64,000 nucleotides of DNA from Virgibacillus_O xinjiangensis (GTDB taxonomy: Bacteria > Bacillota > Bacilli > Bacillales > Amphibacillaceae), in the NCBI RefSeq assembly GCF_042643145.1, contig NZ_JBHRSA010000031.1, forward strand, positions 1 to 64,000. Direction: 5' to 3'. The notes under the pieces were generated by a model. It did no database searches. It saw nothing but the letters and a program-made list of their open reading frames with translations, and was not told the DNA's origin. Position numbers and translations under genes: made by a program. Positions 26,559 to 34,123 of the stretch are shown here, piece by piece. The stretch's first letter is position 1; every line of letters begins with the position of its first letter.

Positions 26559-27845
26559 TTAGACAGCTTTACTGTTTTCGACAAGAAAGTCGATTGCTTT
26601 TTTGAATTTCAAATCTTCTTTTATAGCGTTTGTATTGCCGCCCAGCATCTGCTTAAGCTGTTCTTTATCAGTTCCATACATGGAAGCCATATTTTCCAGT
26701 TCTGCATCTACATCCTCTTCTGATACTTCAAGGTTTTCTGCATTTACAATGGCATCCAATGTTAAGTTGGTTTTCACACGTTTTTCAGCATCTTCTTTCA
26801 TCTGCTCTTTTAATGCAGATTCATCTTGGCCGGAAAACTGGGAGTACATTTCCATTGTCATTCCCTGCATTTGTAGACGCTGTTCGAATTCGCGCACCAT
26901 CTGATCCAGTTCCGTTTCTACCATAACTTCAGGGATGTCAACCTCAGCATTCTCGGAAGCTTTCTCCAACAATGTTTCACGCTTTTGGTTGTCGGCATCC
27001 TGTTCTTTTTGAGACTGGAGCTCTTCTTTTTTCTTCTTCTTCAAATCATCCAGTGTTTCTGCCTCTTCGTCGACATCCACAGCGAACTCATCGTCCAGTT
27101 CTGGAAGCTCTTTATACTTCACTTCATGAATTTTTACTTTGAATGTAGCCTTTTTACCTGCAAGTTCTTCTGCATGGTAATCTTCTGGGAATGTTACTTC
27201 AATTTCAGTATCGGCGTCGATATCTTTTCCTACCAGCTGTTCTTCAAATCCTGGAATGAACTGGCCGGAACCGATCTCCAAGGAATGGTTCTCACCTTTT
27301 CCGCCTTCAAACGCCTCTCCATCGAGGAAACCTTCAAAGTCGATAACCACTGTATCGCCTTCTTCTACGCTTCCTTCTTCTTTAACGACAAGTTCTGCAT
27401 GGTCTTGACGAAGTTTGTCAATCGTTTCATCAACTTCTTCATCAGTTACTTCAACAGACTGTTCTTCCACTTCAAGGCCTTTATATTCTCCAAGATTAAC
27501 TTCTGGTTTCACTTGGACTTTTGCTGTAAATACCAAATCTTCGCCACGTTCGATATTCTCGATATCAACTTCCGGCTGCTCGATCGGCTCAATGCCTGTC
27601 TCATCAATTGCCTGAACATAGGCATTTGGAAGAACAATATCTACTGCGTCCTGATAGAGTGATTCTACTCCAAAACGGCTTTCAAAGATTTTACGCGGAA
27701 TTTTGCCTTTACGGAATCCTGGAATCTGGATATCCTTGCGTACTTTTTTAAATGCCTGATCCAAAGCCTTTTCAAACTCGTCCGCAGAGACATCGAATGT
27801 TAGTACCCCTACGTTACCCTCTTGTTTTTCCCATTTTGCTGACAT
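26559..27845 (-). CDS. tig: Trigger factor
   Basis: Trigger factor is the ribosome-bound chaperone and peptidyl-prolyl isomerase. The 428-residue protein has the ribosome-binding signature GFRKGKIPRKIFESRFG (near residue 45), the FKBP-like PPIase domain (about 160-240, VVIDFEGFLDGEAFEGG and FIPGFEEQLVG), and a helical C-terminus rich in Glu. ATG 27845 is chosen because GGAGGG lies at the right distance; a slightly upstream ATG encodes only MEGIV. It is monocistronic between clpX and the TPR gene. Confidence 0.97.
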   Translation of the reverse strand: MSAKWEKQEGNVGVLTFDVSADEFEKALDQAFKKVRKDIQIPGFRKGKIPRKIFESRFGVESLYQDAVDIVLPNAYVQAIDETGIEPIEQPEVDIENIERGEDLVFTAKVQVKPEVNLGEYKGLEVEEQSVEVTDEEVDETIDKLRQDHAELVVKEEGSVEEGDTVVIDFEGFLDGEAFEGGKGENHSLEIGSGQFIPGFEEQLVGKDIDADTEIEVTFPEDYHAEELAGKKATFKVKIHEVKYKELPELDDEFAVDVDEEAETLDDLKKKKKEELQSQKEQDADNQKRETLLEKASENAEVDIPEVMVETELDQMVREFEQRLQMQGMTMEMYSQFSGQDESALKEQMKEDAEKRVKTNLTLDAIVNAENLEVSEEDVDAELENMASMYGTDKEQLKQMLGGNTNAIKEDLKFKKAIDFLVENSKAV

Positions 27846-27935
27846 TACTATTCCCTCCAAAATCTATTGAGTCATTCATTTTTCACGTTCATACAATCAG
27901 CATGATCATCTAGATGCTAAATTTGCAACCATCTT

Positions 27936-27963
27936 ATTATAACATAATTATAGTGCCTTTCAA
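27936..27963 (-). promoter_or_regulatory. Sigma-A promoter of tig
   Basis: On the minus strand -35 TTGAAA (27958-27963) and -10 TATAAT (27936-27941) with a 16-base spacer, about 90 bases upstream of tig. Confidence 0.65.
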
Positions 27964-27983
27964 GCATTTGGCAAGCTGCCACC

Positions 27984-28967
27984 CTATTCTTCTATCACAC
28001 TTGAGTACAGTGCATCGCATAATCTAATTTCTTCTATATATTTCTCGACAATAGGACTTGCATCTATACCGGTTTCTTCATGGGTGTTCAAATAATCCAA
28101 CCCTACACTACGAAGAGCTTCCGCAACCTTAAGTGCATCTTCATACGGTGGAACGACAGGGTACCTGACATAAAGGTAACGGTAGAGCAAGGAATTTAAA
28201 AGGTTGTACAGCGATGGATCCTTTTGTTCAATCTCGTTTATCAGTAATGAAATTTGTTTGGCTAAACCATTTCCTTGTATTCCTGCTGCCTCATTCGGTA
28301 TGACGTCCATTTTTCGCTCAAATTTATGTATAGTCACCTCATTGGGTGAACCTTCTTCCTTTAACCAGAGGAATATCGCCGTCTTAATTACCGGGTGGAT
28401 CTGCTCTTCAGCAAGGTATTCTACAAGTCTCTCTGGTCTGACAGTGTTTGACTTCCTTAAGCTTTCTATGAGACGCCACTGTTTACCATGGTCATTGCTT
28501 TCCACCGCCTGATAGAATTCATCCAAGTGTGTCCTGGCATCTTCGATGACCAGGTCATTCTGCATTTTTGTACTCATGTCATATAGCTGCTCAAACTGCT
28601 CTTTTAATACAGGAGGGATCTCTTCACCCTGAAGTTCGTCTTCGACCTGTTCCATCAGCAAACCATATTGGTTGGTCTGGAACAAAATTGTCAAATAGAT
28701 ATGTACGTAATGGTAATAATGTTCATCCCTCTGTCCCAGCAGCTCTTCACATAAGTATTGTGCTTCCCTATGTCTGCCCAACTCCATCAGGCAAATCAGT
28801 TTTCCTATGATTATTTCATGGCTGTCAACCTGGTAGCTCAACAACTGGTCCAATTTGGCAAGAGCCTCATCATATCTTTTTTCCTTTAAAGCCTTCAAAC
28901 TCTCCTCTTCCAGGATGGATTTCCACTTCGGAAACAGTATGATATTGTCATTAGCGGACTGCTGCAT
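27984..28967 (-). CDS. ysoA: TPR-repeat protein, YsoA-like
   Basis: A 327-residue soluble protein with tetratricopeptide-like helical repeats in its N-terminal half (LKEKRYDEALAKLDQLLSY, LMELGRHREAQYLCEELL, near residues 25-85) and a helical, less repetitive C-terminal part. TPR proteins bind other proteins; the partner here is unknown. The name comes from position next to tig and clpX and from the general plan of B. subtilis YsoA. It is followed by the tig promoter. Confidence 0.8.
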   Translation of the reverse strand: MQQSANDNIILFPKWKSILEEESLKALKEKRYDEALAKLDQLLSYQVDSHEIIIGKLICLMELGRHREAQYLCEELLGQRDEHYYHYVHIYLTILFQTNQYGLLMEQVEDELQGEEIPPVLKEQFEQLYDMSTKMQNDLVIEDARTHLDEFYQAVESNDHGKQWRLIESLRKSNTVRPERLVEYLAEEQIHPVIKTAIFLWLKEEGSPNEVTIHKFERKMDVIPNEAAGIQGNGLAKQISLLINEIEQKDPSLYNLLNSLLYRYLYVRYPVVPPYEDALKVAEALRSVGLDYLNTHEETGIDASPIVEKYIEEIRLCDALYSSVIEE

Positions 28968-29069
28968 TTATTCTCCCCCTTCCACCACTAATAATAGTAT
29001 TTATGGTTCTTCTAATAGATATACATTCCCCGGCCATTTATGTATAAAACCCATTCCTGGAAATACAAA

Positions 29070-29099
29070 AGAGAAACCTACATGATCATAGGTTTCTCT
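29070..29099 (-). terminator. Terminator of the tRNA transcript
   Basis: Stem AGAGAAACCTA and complement with an eight-base loop, followed on the minus strand by TTTTGTATTT. It ends the tRNA-Gly/tRNA-Arg unit. Confidence 0.8.
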
Positions 29100-29105
29100 C
29101 TGCTG

Positions 29106-29180
29106 ACGTCCCAGGCAGGATTCGAACCTGCGACCCACAGCTTAGAAGGCTGTTGCTCTATCCTGCTGAGCTACTGGGAC
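29106..29180 (-). tRNA. tRNA-Arg (TCT)
   Basis: The minus-strand sequence folds as a cloverleaf: acceptor arms GTCCCAG / CTGGGAC, the T-arm with GGTTCGAATCC, and the anticodon stem ACAGC/GCTGT around CTTCTAA, giving anticodon TCT for AGA. No CCA end is encoded. It is the last gene of the unit. Confidence 0.95.
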
Positions 29181-29199
29181 TTGTTATGCAATGATGTAT

Positions 29200-29273
29200 T
29201 GGAGCGGGTGAAGGGAATCGAACCCTCGTCATCAGCTTGGAAGGCTGAGGTTTTACCATTAAACTACACCCGC
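29200..29273 (-). tRNA. tRNA-Gly (TCC)
   Basis: Minus-strand cloverleaf: acceptor GCGGGTG / CACCCGC, D-arm with AATGGTAAAAC, anticodon loop CTTCCAA (TCC, GGA codon), T-arm GGGTTCGATTCCC, and an encoded CCA. Its first 31 bases, together with the two bases before them, are repeated exactly at 29398-29430. Confidence 0.95.
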
Positions 29274-29397
29274 ATTATGTAAGATAAATTGCTTTTTATC
29301 AATTCCGCCTGAACTATGCCACTGCATCTTAAAGGTTAATCAGGGATGTTAGTGCTTCGGGGCAACTCGCAGCCTATTCGGCAGATGCTTTGCTCGT

Positions 29398-29430
29398 GGC
29401 TGAGGTTTTACCATTAAACTACACCCGCAT
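29398..29430 (-). pseudogene. 5' half copy of tRNA-Gly
   Basis: These 33 bases are identical to 29243-29275, that is, two bases of upstream sequence plus the first 31 bases of tRNA-Gly, up to the anticodon stem. The copy then changes abruptly into unrelated sequence before the anticodon. It lies 155 bases upstream of the intact tRNA-Gly, inside the predicted tRNA transcript. It cannot form a cloverleaf. It may be a relic of a duplication or integration, or a deliberate leader element. Confidence 0.85.
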
Positions 29431-29500
29431 GGAACATGGGGATTTTTTCAACTGATGTTTCTTGCTATGTATGTCGCTGTGTTTTAAGCGAACAATAGTT

Positions 29501-29529
29501 ATTATATGTTCCTCAACTAATTTTGTCAA
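29501..29529 (-). promoter_or_regulatory. Consensus sigma-A promoter of the tRNA unit
   Basis: On the minus strand TTGACA (29524-29529), 17 bases, TATAAT (29501-29506): a perfect consensus promoter. Transcription would start near 29494, giving a leader of about 220 bases before the intact tRNA-Gly, including the half copy. Confidence 0.9.
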
Positions 29530-29549
29530 CACTTTTTACAAAGAAATTT

Positions 29550-29588
29550 AAAAGCCTGTGATCCATCATCATGGCCACAGGCTTTTTT
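29550..29588. terminator. Terminator after ysnB
   Basis: Stem AAAAGCCTGTG and complement around a 15-base loop, next to the ysnB stop and ahead of the tRNA promoter. A and T runs flank both sides, so it could work on either strand; its role on the minus strand is to end rdgB-ysnB. Confidence 0.75.
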
Positions 29589-29589
29589 G

Positions 29590-30099
29590 CTATAACATGG
29601 TTGAGTATGCCATATCAGGTACAATTTCACCTGTCTCCGTATAGAAGTTCACTTTTATGTCGTCCTTCGAGTTCCATTCCATGATGGCATAAGTTTTTTC
29701 TTGGCGATTTCTAGGAAGGCGGATGCTCCCCGGATTTATCAGCAGTTGTGCTCCCAATTTTTCAGCGCCGGCTATATGGGTATGTCCAAAGCAGATGACC
29801 TGGGCACCTTCCTCTTCCGCTCGGTAGGCAATGGTCGAGATGTTGCCTTTTACATTATGAAGATGGCCATGAGCTATGAAGAAAGTCAGGCCGCCGATGG
29901 TGACCGTCTGTTCATCGGGAAAGCGGTGATCCATATCCATATTCCCGCCAACCATATAAAACCCTTCCAATTCCGTTGCATCCATTTCCAATTCAGAATC
30001 GCCACAATGTATCATATAATCAACAGTGTGCCGCTTCTTGATCTCTTTCAACTCCTTTGTCAAGCCGTGACTGTCACTTAGAATTAGCACTTTTGTCAT
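29590..30099 (-). CDS. ysnB: YsnB-like metallophosphoesterase
   Basis: A 169-residue calcineurin-like phosphoesterase of the YfcE/MJ0936 type. It shows the metal motifs LILSDSHG (near residue 5), HCGDSE, GGNMD, FFIAHGHLHNV and CFGHTHIAGAE, with NPGSIRLPR at the end of the core. The natural substrate is not known; relatives hydrolyse model phosphodiesters. ATG 30099 has AGGAGGG at good spacing, and it follows the rdgB stop by 13 bases. The frame stays open far upstream, across rdgB, which is coincidental. Confidence 0.93.
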   Translation of the reverse strand: MTKVLILSDSHGLTKELKEIKKRHTVDYMIHCGDSELEMDATELEGFYMVGGNMDMDHRFPDEQTVTIGGLTFFIAHGHLHNVKGNISTIAYRAEEEGAQVICFGHTHIAGAEKLGAQLLINPGSIRLPRNRQEKTYAIMEWNSKDDIKVNFYTETGEIVPDMAYSTML

Positions 30100-30112
30100 G
30101 CAGTGATCCCTC

Positions 30113-30706
30113 CTATTGCTTGTCCAACCAGGCTCCAAGCTCTTGCAGAGCCTTTGCCCGGTGGCTGATTCTATTTTTTTCTGCTTTTGGGAGCTGGGCC
30201 ATCGTCTTTTCATATCTCTCCGGGATGAAAATAGGATCGTAGCCAAAACCGTTCTCCCCCGCTTCCGTATGGGCGATATGCCCCTCACAGATTCCTTGCC
30301 GGAAAATCGTCTCTTCTCCCGGTGTTGCCACAGCCAGGACACAGATGAATCTTGCTGTCCTCTTTTCTGCTGGTACACCATCCAGTCCATGCAGAACTTT
30401 GTTGATATTTGCTTGGTCATCCTTTTGATCCCCCGCATACCTTGCAGAATAGACACCTGGTTCTCCGTCCAGTGCATCTACCACCAGCCCCGAATCGTCC
30501 GCCAGCACTGGAGCAGACAGGATTTCTGCAGTCTGCTCTGCTTTCAAGGCAGCATTCTCCTGGAAGGTGTTGCCTGTCTCATCAATATCTTTTGGTTCCC
30601 TGTCAAGTTCTGTTAAAGACCGGGCATTTATGCCATATTTAGAAAATAACTCCTTGAATTCGATTGCTTTTCCTTGGTTCTTAGTCGCAATGATAATTTC
30701 CTTCAT
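30113..30706 (-). CDS. rdgB: Non-canonical purine NTP pyrophosphatase (RdgB/HAM1)
   Basis: This enzyme removes ITP, dITP and XTP from the nucleotide pool. The 197-residue protein opens IIIATKNQGKAIEF and has the active-site motifs TFQENAALKA, VLADDSGLVVDALDGEPGVYSARYAG, GENGFGYDPIFIP, and SHRAKAL near the end. ATG 30706 has GGAGG six bases upstream. In B. subtilis rph lies just upstream; here only 190 bases with no gene separate it from gerM. Confidence 0.97.
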   Translation of the reverse strand: MKEIIIATKNQGKAIEFKELFSKYGINARSLTELDREPKDIDETGNTFQENAALKAEQTAEILSAPVLADDSGLVVDALDGEPGVYSARYAGDQKDDQANINKVLHGLDGVPAEKRTARFICVLAVATPGEETIFRQGICEGHIAHTEAGENGFGYDPIFIPERYEKTMAQLPKAEKNRISHRAKALQELGAWLDKQ

Positions 30707-30842
30707 CAGATGCCTCCTGACTATTTTCTAACCTAGATAGTTATCACTTTGCTTATTCACCTATTCACCGTGAATCCTCCATAATTAGCTTATCATATAT
30801 TACTGGATCGTATCATTTCCGTAACAGCTTGCCAAATAAAAA

Positions 30843-30862
30843 AAGGCTGTGCTGACAGCCTT
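30843..30862 (-). terminator. Terminator after gerM
   Basis: Stem AAGGCTGT/ACAGCCTT with a four-base loop and seven U residues on the minus strand. It separates gerM from rdgB. Confidence 0.85.
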
Positions 30863-30897
30863 CTAAAAAAGTTCTTTTAATGATATATGGAATCCTG

Positions 30898-31989
30898 TCA
30901 AAGCTTCTCTGCTGGAATGAACATATCACTGGTAACAGGCTCCTCGTATGCTTCTCCGCTTTCATTCACCAGTTGATCGACACTTTCCACTTCTATCTGG
31001 ACAGCTTCCACATCCTGCAGTTCCGTCATCGTACGCACAATTGTCTCCATGACCTCATCGGCTATTACCGGATGTCCTTCTTGTGCGAGAATATCTTGGG
31101 TGAATTCCAACTCCAACACACCGTCTGTCAAAGTTGGTACATCTGCTAACCCCGTCTGCCCATTAAATACCTGTGTTGCATTTGTCTGATAACCAGGCCC
31201 GTCAACCAGCTCCCTAATAATGTTGGAATACATTTCTTCCTGTTCCCCTTCGACATATTGAGTTACTGGAACATAATAACTATCATCACCTTGTCGGGCA
31301 GGATAATACATGGTGACTGGTTTACTGTCCACTAAATCCACGGTATCGTTCTCTGCTATATTGATTCCGTTCGTTTTAGAATACCCATCTCCAAGAGGTG
31401 TCCCATTTACAGGCATCGTTTCGAGGGGGGTGCCGTTCATCCTCAGTTTCATTCTCTCCACATTCTCAAACTGCGTCAATGTATAGGTCATAGCCTCCAA
31501 AATTTTACGTTCGTCCTCGGCCTTATAATTCTCGAACTCCTGAGATACATCTACTATGATGGTACCATCCTCTTGGAGATTCAAACTCAGAATCTCGGTT
31601 CCTTCCGGAAGGACCGCCTGAAACCCGTTAGGCAGCATCGGTGTTACCGGCCCACCCTTCACCAAATGCTGCAATGCCTGGGCTGCAACCTCCTTGGATT
31701 CCTCCAGCGGAAGATTCAACGTCTGTGAAGCAACCATTCCATTGGCATCCAGTAAATATAATTGTCTGGGTACAGTCTCTGCTTCACCCACAGGAGTACT
31801 TGAGTCATCACCCTCCGTCTCAGAAGCAGTTCCCTCGTCAGATTCTGTATCGATCTCCTCCAGGCTGTCCACAGGCTCTGCATCTTCCGGAGCATCGATT
31901 TCCTCCATCGACTGTTCCCCTTGGAAACATCCAGCTAATATAAAGGTAAGAACAACTAATCCGGTCCATAGTAAATGCTGCTTTCGCAT
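30898..31989 (-). CDS. gerM: GerM sporulation/germination lipoprotein
   Basis: GerM is a lipoprotein needed for normal sporulation and germination, acting at the engulfing membranes. The 363-residue product has a lipoprotein signal (MRKQHLLWTGLVVLTFILAGC, lipobox LAGC with Cys about 21), an acidic linker (about 25-65) and two GerMN domains, roughly 75-205 and 220-345 (LLDANGMVASQTLNL, TMYYPARQGDDSYYVPV). ATG 31989 has GGGGGGAA upstream; 63 open bases further up have no site. It follows racE. Confidence 0.92.
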   Translation of the reverse strand: MRKQHLLWTGLVVLTFILAGCFQGEQSMEEIDAPEDAEPVDSLEEIDTESDEGTASETEGDDSSTPVGEAETVPRQLYLLDANGMVASQTLNLPLEESKEVAAQALQHLVKGGPVTPMLPNGFQAVLPEGTEILSLNLQEDGTIIVDVSQEFENYKAEDERKILEAMTYTLTQFENVERMKLRMNGTPLETMPVNGTPLGDGYSKTNGINIAENDTVDLVDSKPVTMYYPARQGDDSYYVPVTQYVEGEQEEMYSNIIRELVDGPGYQTNATQVFNGQTGLADVPTLTDGVLELEFTQDILAQEGHPVIADEVMETIVRTMTELQDVEAVQIEVESVDQLVNESGEAYEEPVTSDMFIPAEKL

Positions 31990-32143
31990 GTACTTCCCCC
32001 CTATGATGGTTTGTACTATTATGTATACGAGCCCAGTAAAAAAATAGACCAACCAATATGGGAAGAGAATTCTTATCTACCACCACCATCCTATCGGGAC
32101 AATTGCTCGCCTGTGGCTTTTCCATGACAAATAAAAAAGCCAA

Positions 32144-32162
32144 AAGGCGAAGGTTACGCCTT
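32144..32162 (-). terminator. Terminator overlapping the racE stop
   Basis: A short stem AAGGCG/CGCCTT with a seven-base loop, followed on the minus strand by TTGGCTTTTTTATT. It overlaps the racE stop codon. Confidence 0.6.
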
Positions 32163-32975
32163 ATGACTCTTTGTTATTTCCACCTTCTGAATAGTCAGCA
32201 TCAAAGCATAATCCTTCTCGAATATGCTTTTTGATATCTCCATGAAAATGTCCAGATCGCCAGTGGTGTAAAATTGATGGATGGGACTCTTTTCTCGATT
32301 ACTGGATAGTCCGTGGACATCCAAGATGGTACTAGTTTCTGCTGCCGTCTCTTCACTAGAAGAGATTACCGACACGGACTCCCCAACCACCTTTTGTATG
32401 GTATCTTTCAAAAGCGGATAATGGGTGCACCCGAGAATCAAGGTGTCCATTCCATTTTGTTCCATCGGCCTTAAAGTCTCTTCCACTACACTTTCCGCCT
32501 TGGGACCAGTCCGCACTCCCTGCTCAACCATCGGTACGAACAAAGGGCATGCCAAGCTGTCCACACGTAGTTCCGGTTTTATTTTATGCAGTTCTTTTGT
32601 GTAAGCAGCACTTGATACAGTGCCTTCTGTTCCAATTACACCCACATGATTATTCTGCGTATGCTTGATCGCCGCCCGTGCGCCTGGCTGGATTACCCCG
32701 ATGACTGGGATATCCAGCTTATCCTGTAATTCTTTCAACGTGAAAGCTGTAGCGGTATTGCATGCAATTACCAGCATTTTGATATTTTTTTCCACCAGGA
32801 AATCGACCATTTCCCAAGTGAATTTCTTTACTTCTTCGGCAGATCTCGGCCCGTAAGGACATCTTGCCGTATCCCCAAGATAAATCAGCTTCTCTTTAGG
32901 GAGCTGACGCATCAATTCAAGTACTACCGTCAGTCCACCAACCCCGGAATCAATTACTCCTATTGCTCGTTCCAC
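32154..32975 (-). CDS. racE: Glutamate racemase
   Basis: Glutamate racemase supplies D-glutamate for peptidoglycan. The 273-residue protein has the catalytic cysteine motifs VIACNTATAF (Cys near 74) and LILGCTHYPLL (Cys near 185), and IGVIDSGVGGLTV at the start. All are intact. It lies between gerM and a MarR gene, as in B. subtilis, with 20 bases to the upstream gene. Confidence 0.97.
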   Translation of the reverse strand: MERAIGVIDSGVGGLTVVLELMRQLPKEKLIYLGDTARCPYGPRSAEEVKKFTWEMVDFLVEKNIKMLVIACNTATAFTLKELQDKLDIPVIGVIQPGARAAIKHTQNNHVGVIGTEGTVSSAAYTKELHKIKPELRVDSLACPLFVPMVEQGVRTGPKAESVVEETLRPMEQNGMDTLILGCTHYPLLKDTIQKVVGESVSVISSSEETAAETSTILDVHGLSSNREKSPIHQFYTTGDLDIFMEISKSIFEKDYALMLTIQKVEITKSHKA

Positions 32976-32995
32976 CTGTATCCCTCTTCTGCACT

Positions 32996-33448
32996 TTATT
33001 TTTTCTGTATTTTCTCCATCTCTTTATACAAGAGGCCTAACAACTCATTTAAACTCCCTGCTTCTTCCTCTGTAAAACCTTCCAAGACAGCGCCAAGAAA
33101 ATCCTGTCGTTTTTCAATAACTTCCTGGATAATCGTACTCCCTTTTTCTAACACATGAATTCTCACAACGCGTCTATCTCTTGTATCCTTCACCCGTTCC
33201 ACCAGGTCGTTTTTTTCCATCCGGTCGACCAAATCGGTAGTGGTACTAAAAGCGAGACTAATTTTGTTCGATAGCTCTCCAATAGTCAAATCTCCTTCTT
33301 CCACGAGCCATTGGAGGGCAACAAACTGAGGAGAAGTTATCGGATAGTTATTTAAAATCTTTCTCCCGTTTTGCTTAATGATCCCAGAAATATATCGAAG
33401 TTTTTTCTCTAAATCTACAATCTCACTCGCAGAAAAGTCATTTTCCAA
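32996..33448 (-). CDS. ysmB: MarR-family regulator (YsmB-like)
   Basis: A 150-residue MarR/SlyA-type winged-helix repressor. The recognition region reads GELSNKISLAFSTTTDLVDRMEKNDLVERV with wing VKDTRDRRVVRIHV. Start is TTG at 33448 with GGGGGAC upstream. Target genes are unknown. A TATAAT at 33516-33521 is a likely -10, and a TAGCA...TGCTA repeat (33487-33512) between it and the gene could be an autoregulatory site. It is probably co-transcribed with racE. Confidence 0.85.
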   Translation of the reverse strand: MENDFSASEIVDLEKKLRYISGIIKQNGRKILNNYPITSPQFVALQWLVEEGDLTIGELSNKISLAFSTTTDLVDRMEKNDLVERVKDTRDRRVVRIHVLEKGSTIIQEVIEKRQDFLGAVLEGFTEEEAGSLNELLGLLYKEMEKIQKK

Positions 33449-33582
33449 CTATAGTCCCCCTTTAACGGCGGATGTTCATCCCATTATGTAGCAAATTAGA
33501 TAATCGCTGCTATGTATTATATCAGAAAAAACAGGTTCACAGAATAATAATGGGCCAAACGTTTATTTACCGGTTCCCACAC

Positions 33583-33611
33583 GCACTGATTCCGCTTTTT
33601 TTCATAAGCTA
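33583..33611 (+). promoter_or_regulatory. Sigma-K-type promoter of gerE
   Basis: GCAC (33583-33586), 16 bases, then CATAAGCTA (33603-33611). This fits the mother-cell sigma-K pattern (GNAC ... CATANNNTA). It lies about 60 bases before gerE, which is a sigma-K gene in B. subtilis. Confidence 0.65.
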
Positions 33612-33670
33612 TAAAGACTAAATAATTTCCCTTCAGACGCAGCTCTATGACAGCAAGGAGGGGTTAACAT

Positions 33671-33895
33671 TTGAAGGACAACGAATATAAACCGAAGCAG
33701 TTATTGACTAAAAGGGAAAAGGAAGTATTTGAACTCTTGGTACAAGACAAAACAACAAAGGAAATTGCACAGGAATTATTCATATCAGAAAAAACTGTCC
33801 GTAACCATATTTCAAATGCGATGCAAAAATTAGGGGTGAAGGGGCGATCTCAGGCTGTGGTGGAGCTTCTTCGAATGGGTGAGCTGAAGCTCTAG
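33671..33895 (+). CDS. gerE: Late mother-cell transcription factor GerE
   Basis: GerE is a 74-residue LuxR-type helix-turn-helix regulator that controls the last set of coat genes in the mother cell. The whole protein is the HTH domain (LTKREKEVFELLVQDKTTKEIA, then ISEKTVRNHISNAMQKLGV). Start is TTG at 33671 with AAGGAGGGG upstream. It is read opposite to ysmB, with a sigma-K-type promoter just before it and a terminator after. Confidence 0.97.
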   Translation: MKDNEYKPKQLLTKREKEVFELLVQDKTTKEIAQELFISEKTVRNHISNAMQKLGVKGRSQAVVELLRMGELKL

Positions 33896-33956
33896 TCCTG
33901 CTTGAATTCGACAGGGAAGCAAAGCCGTTATAAATATACAGCCTGTCTTCTTGGAT

Positions 33957-33984
33957 AACCGGTTTCCTTTCTATGGAGCCGGTT
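33957..33984 (+). terminator. Terminator after gerE
   Basis: Stem AACCGG/CCGGTT with an inner TCC/GGA pair, followed by TTCATTT. A smaller GACAGG/CCTGTC hairpin lies just before it, around 33909-33946. Confidence 0.55.
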
Positions 33985-34077
33985 CTTCATTTCGCTTGCC
34001 CCTTCCTGTATTAATGGAGAAAGAGTGGGTTTTTAGCAAACCAGCATATAGAAGAGAAAATTTACTAATCAAAAAGA

Positions 34078-34104
34078 GGCCCTTACCACATATGCGGCAG
34101 GGCC
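34078..34104 (-). terminator. Terminator of the sdh operon
   Basis: On the minus strand a GGCCCT...AGGGCC stem with an inner bulge, followed by TCTTTTTG, about 20 bases after the sdhB stop. Confidence 0.8.
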
Positions 34105-34123
34105 ATCCAAATCTCACATCTAT

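Noticed and set aside
26985..27662. A 225-codon Phe-rich open frame antisense to tig
   Set aside because: The Phe and Leu excess is the reverse of the Glu/Lys-rich tig codons; no start site and no family signal.
29281..29440. Integrated mobile element at the tRNA-Gly gene
   Set aside because: The repeat is the 5' half, not the usual 3' end, and only 120 non-coding bases lie between copies, with no integrase.
30100..30477. Long N-terminal extension of the ysnB frame
   Set aside because: It overlaps rdgB in another frame, has no family match and the true start at 30099 has a strong ribosome binding site.
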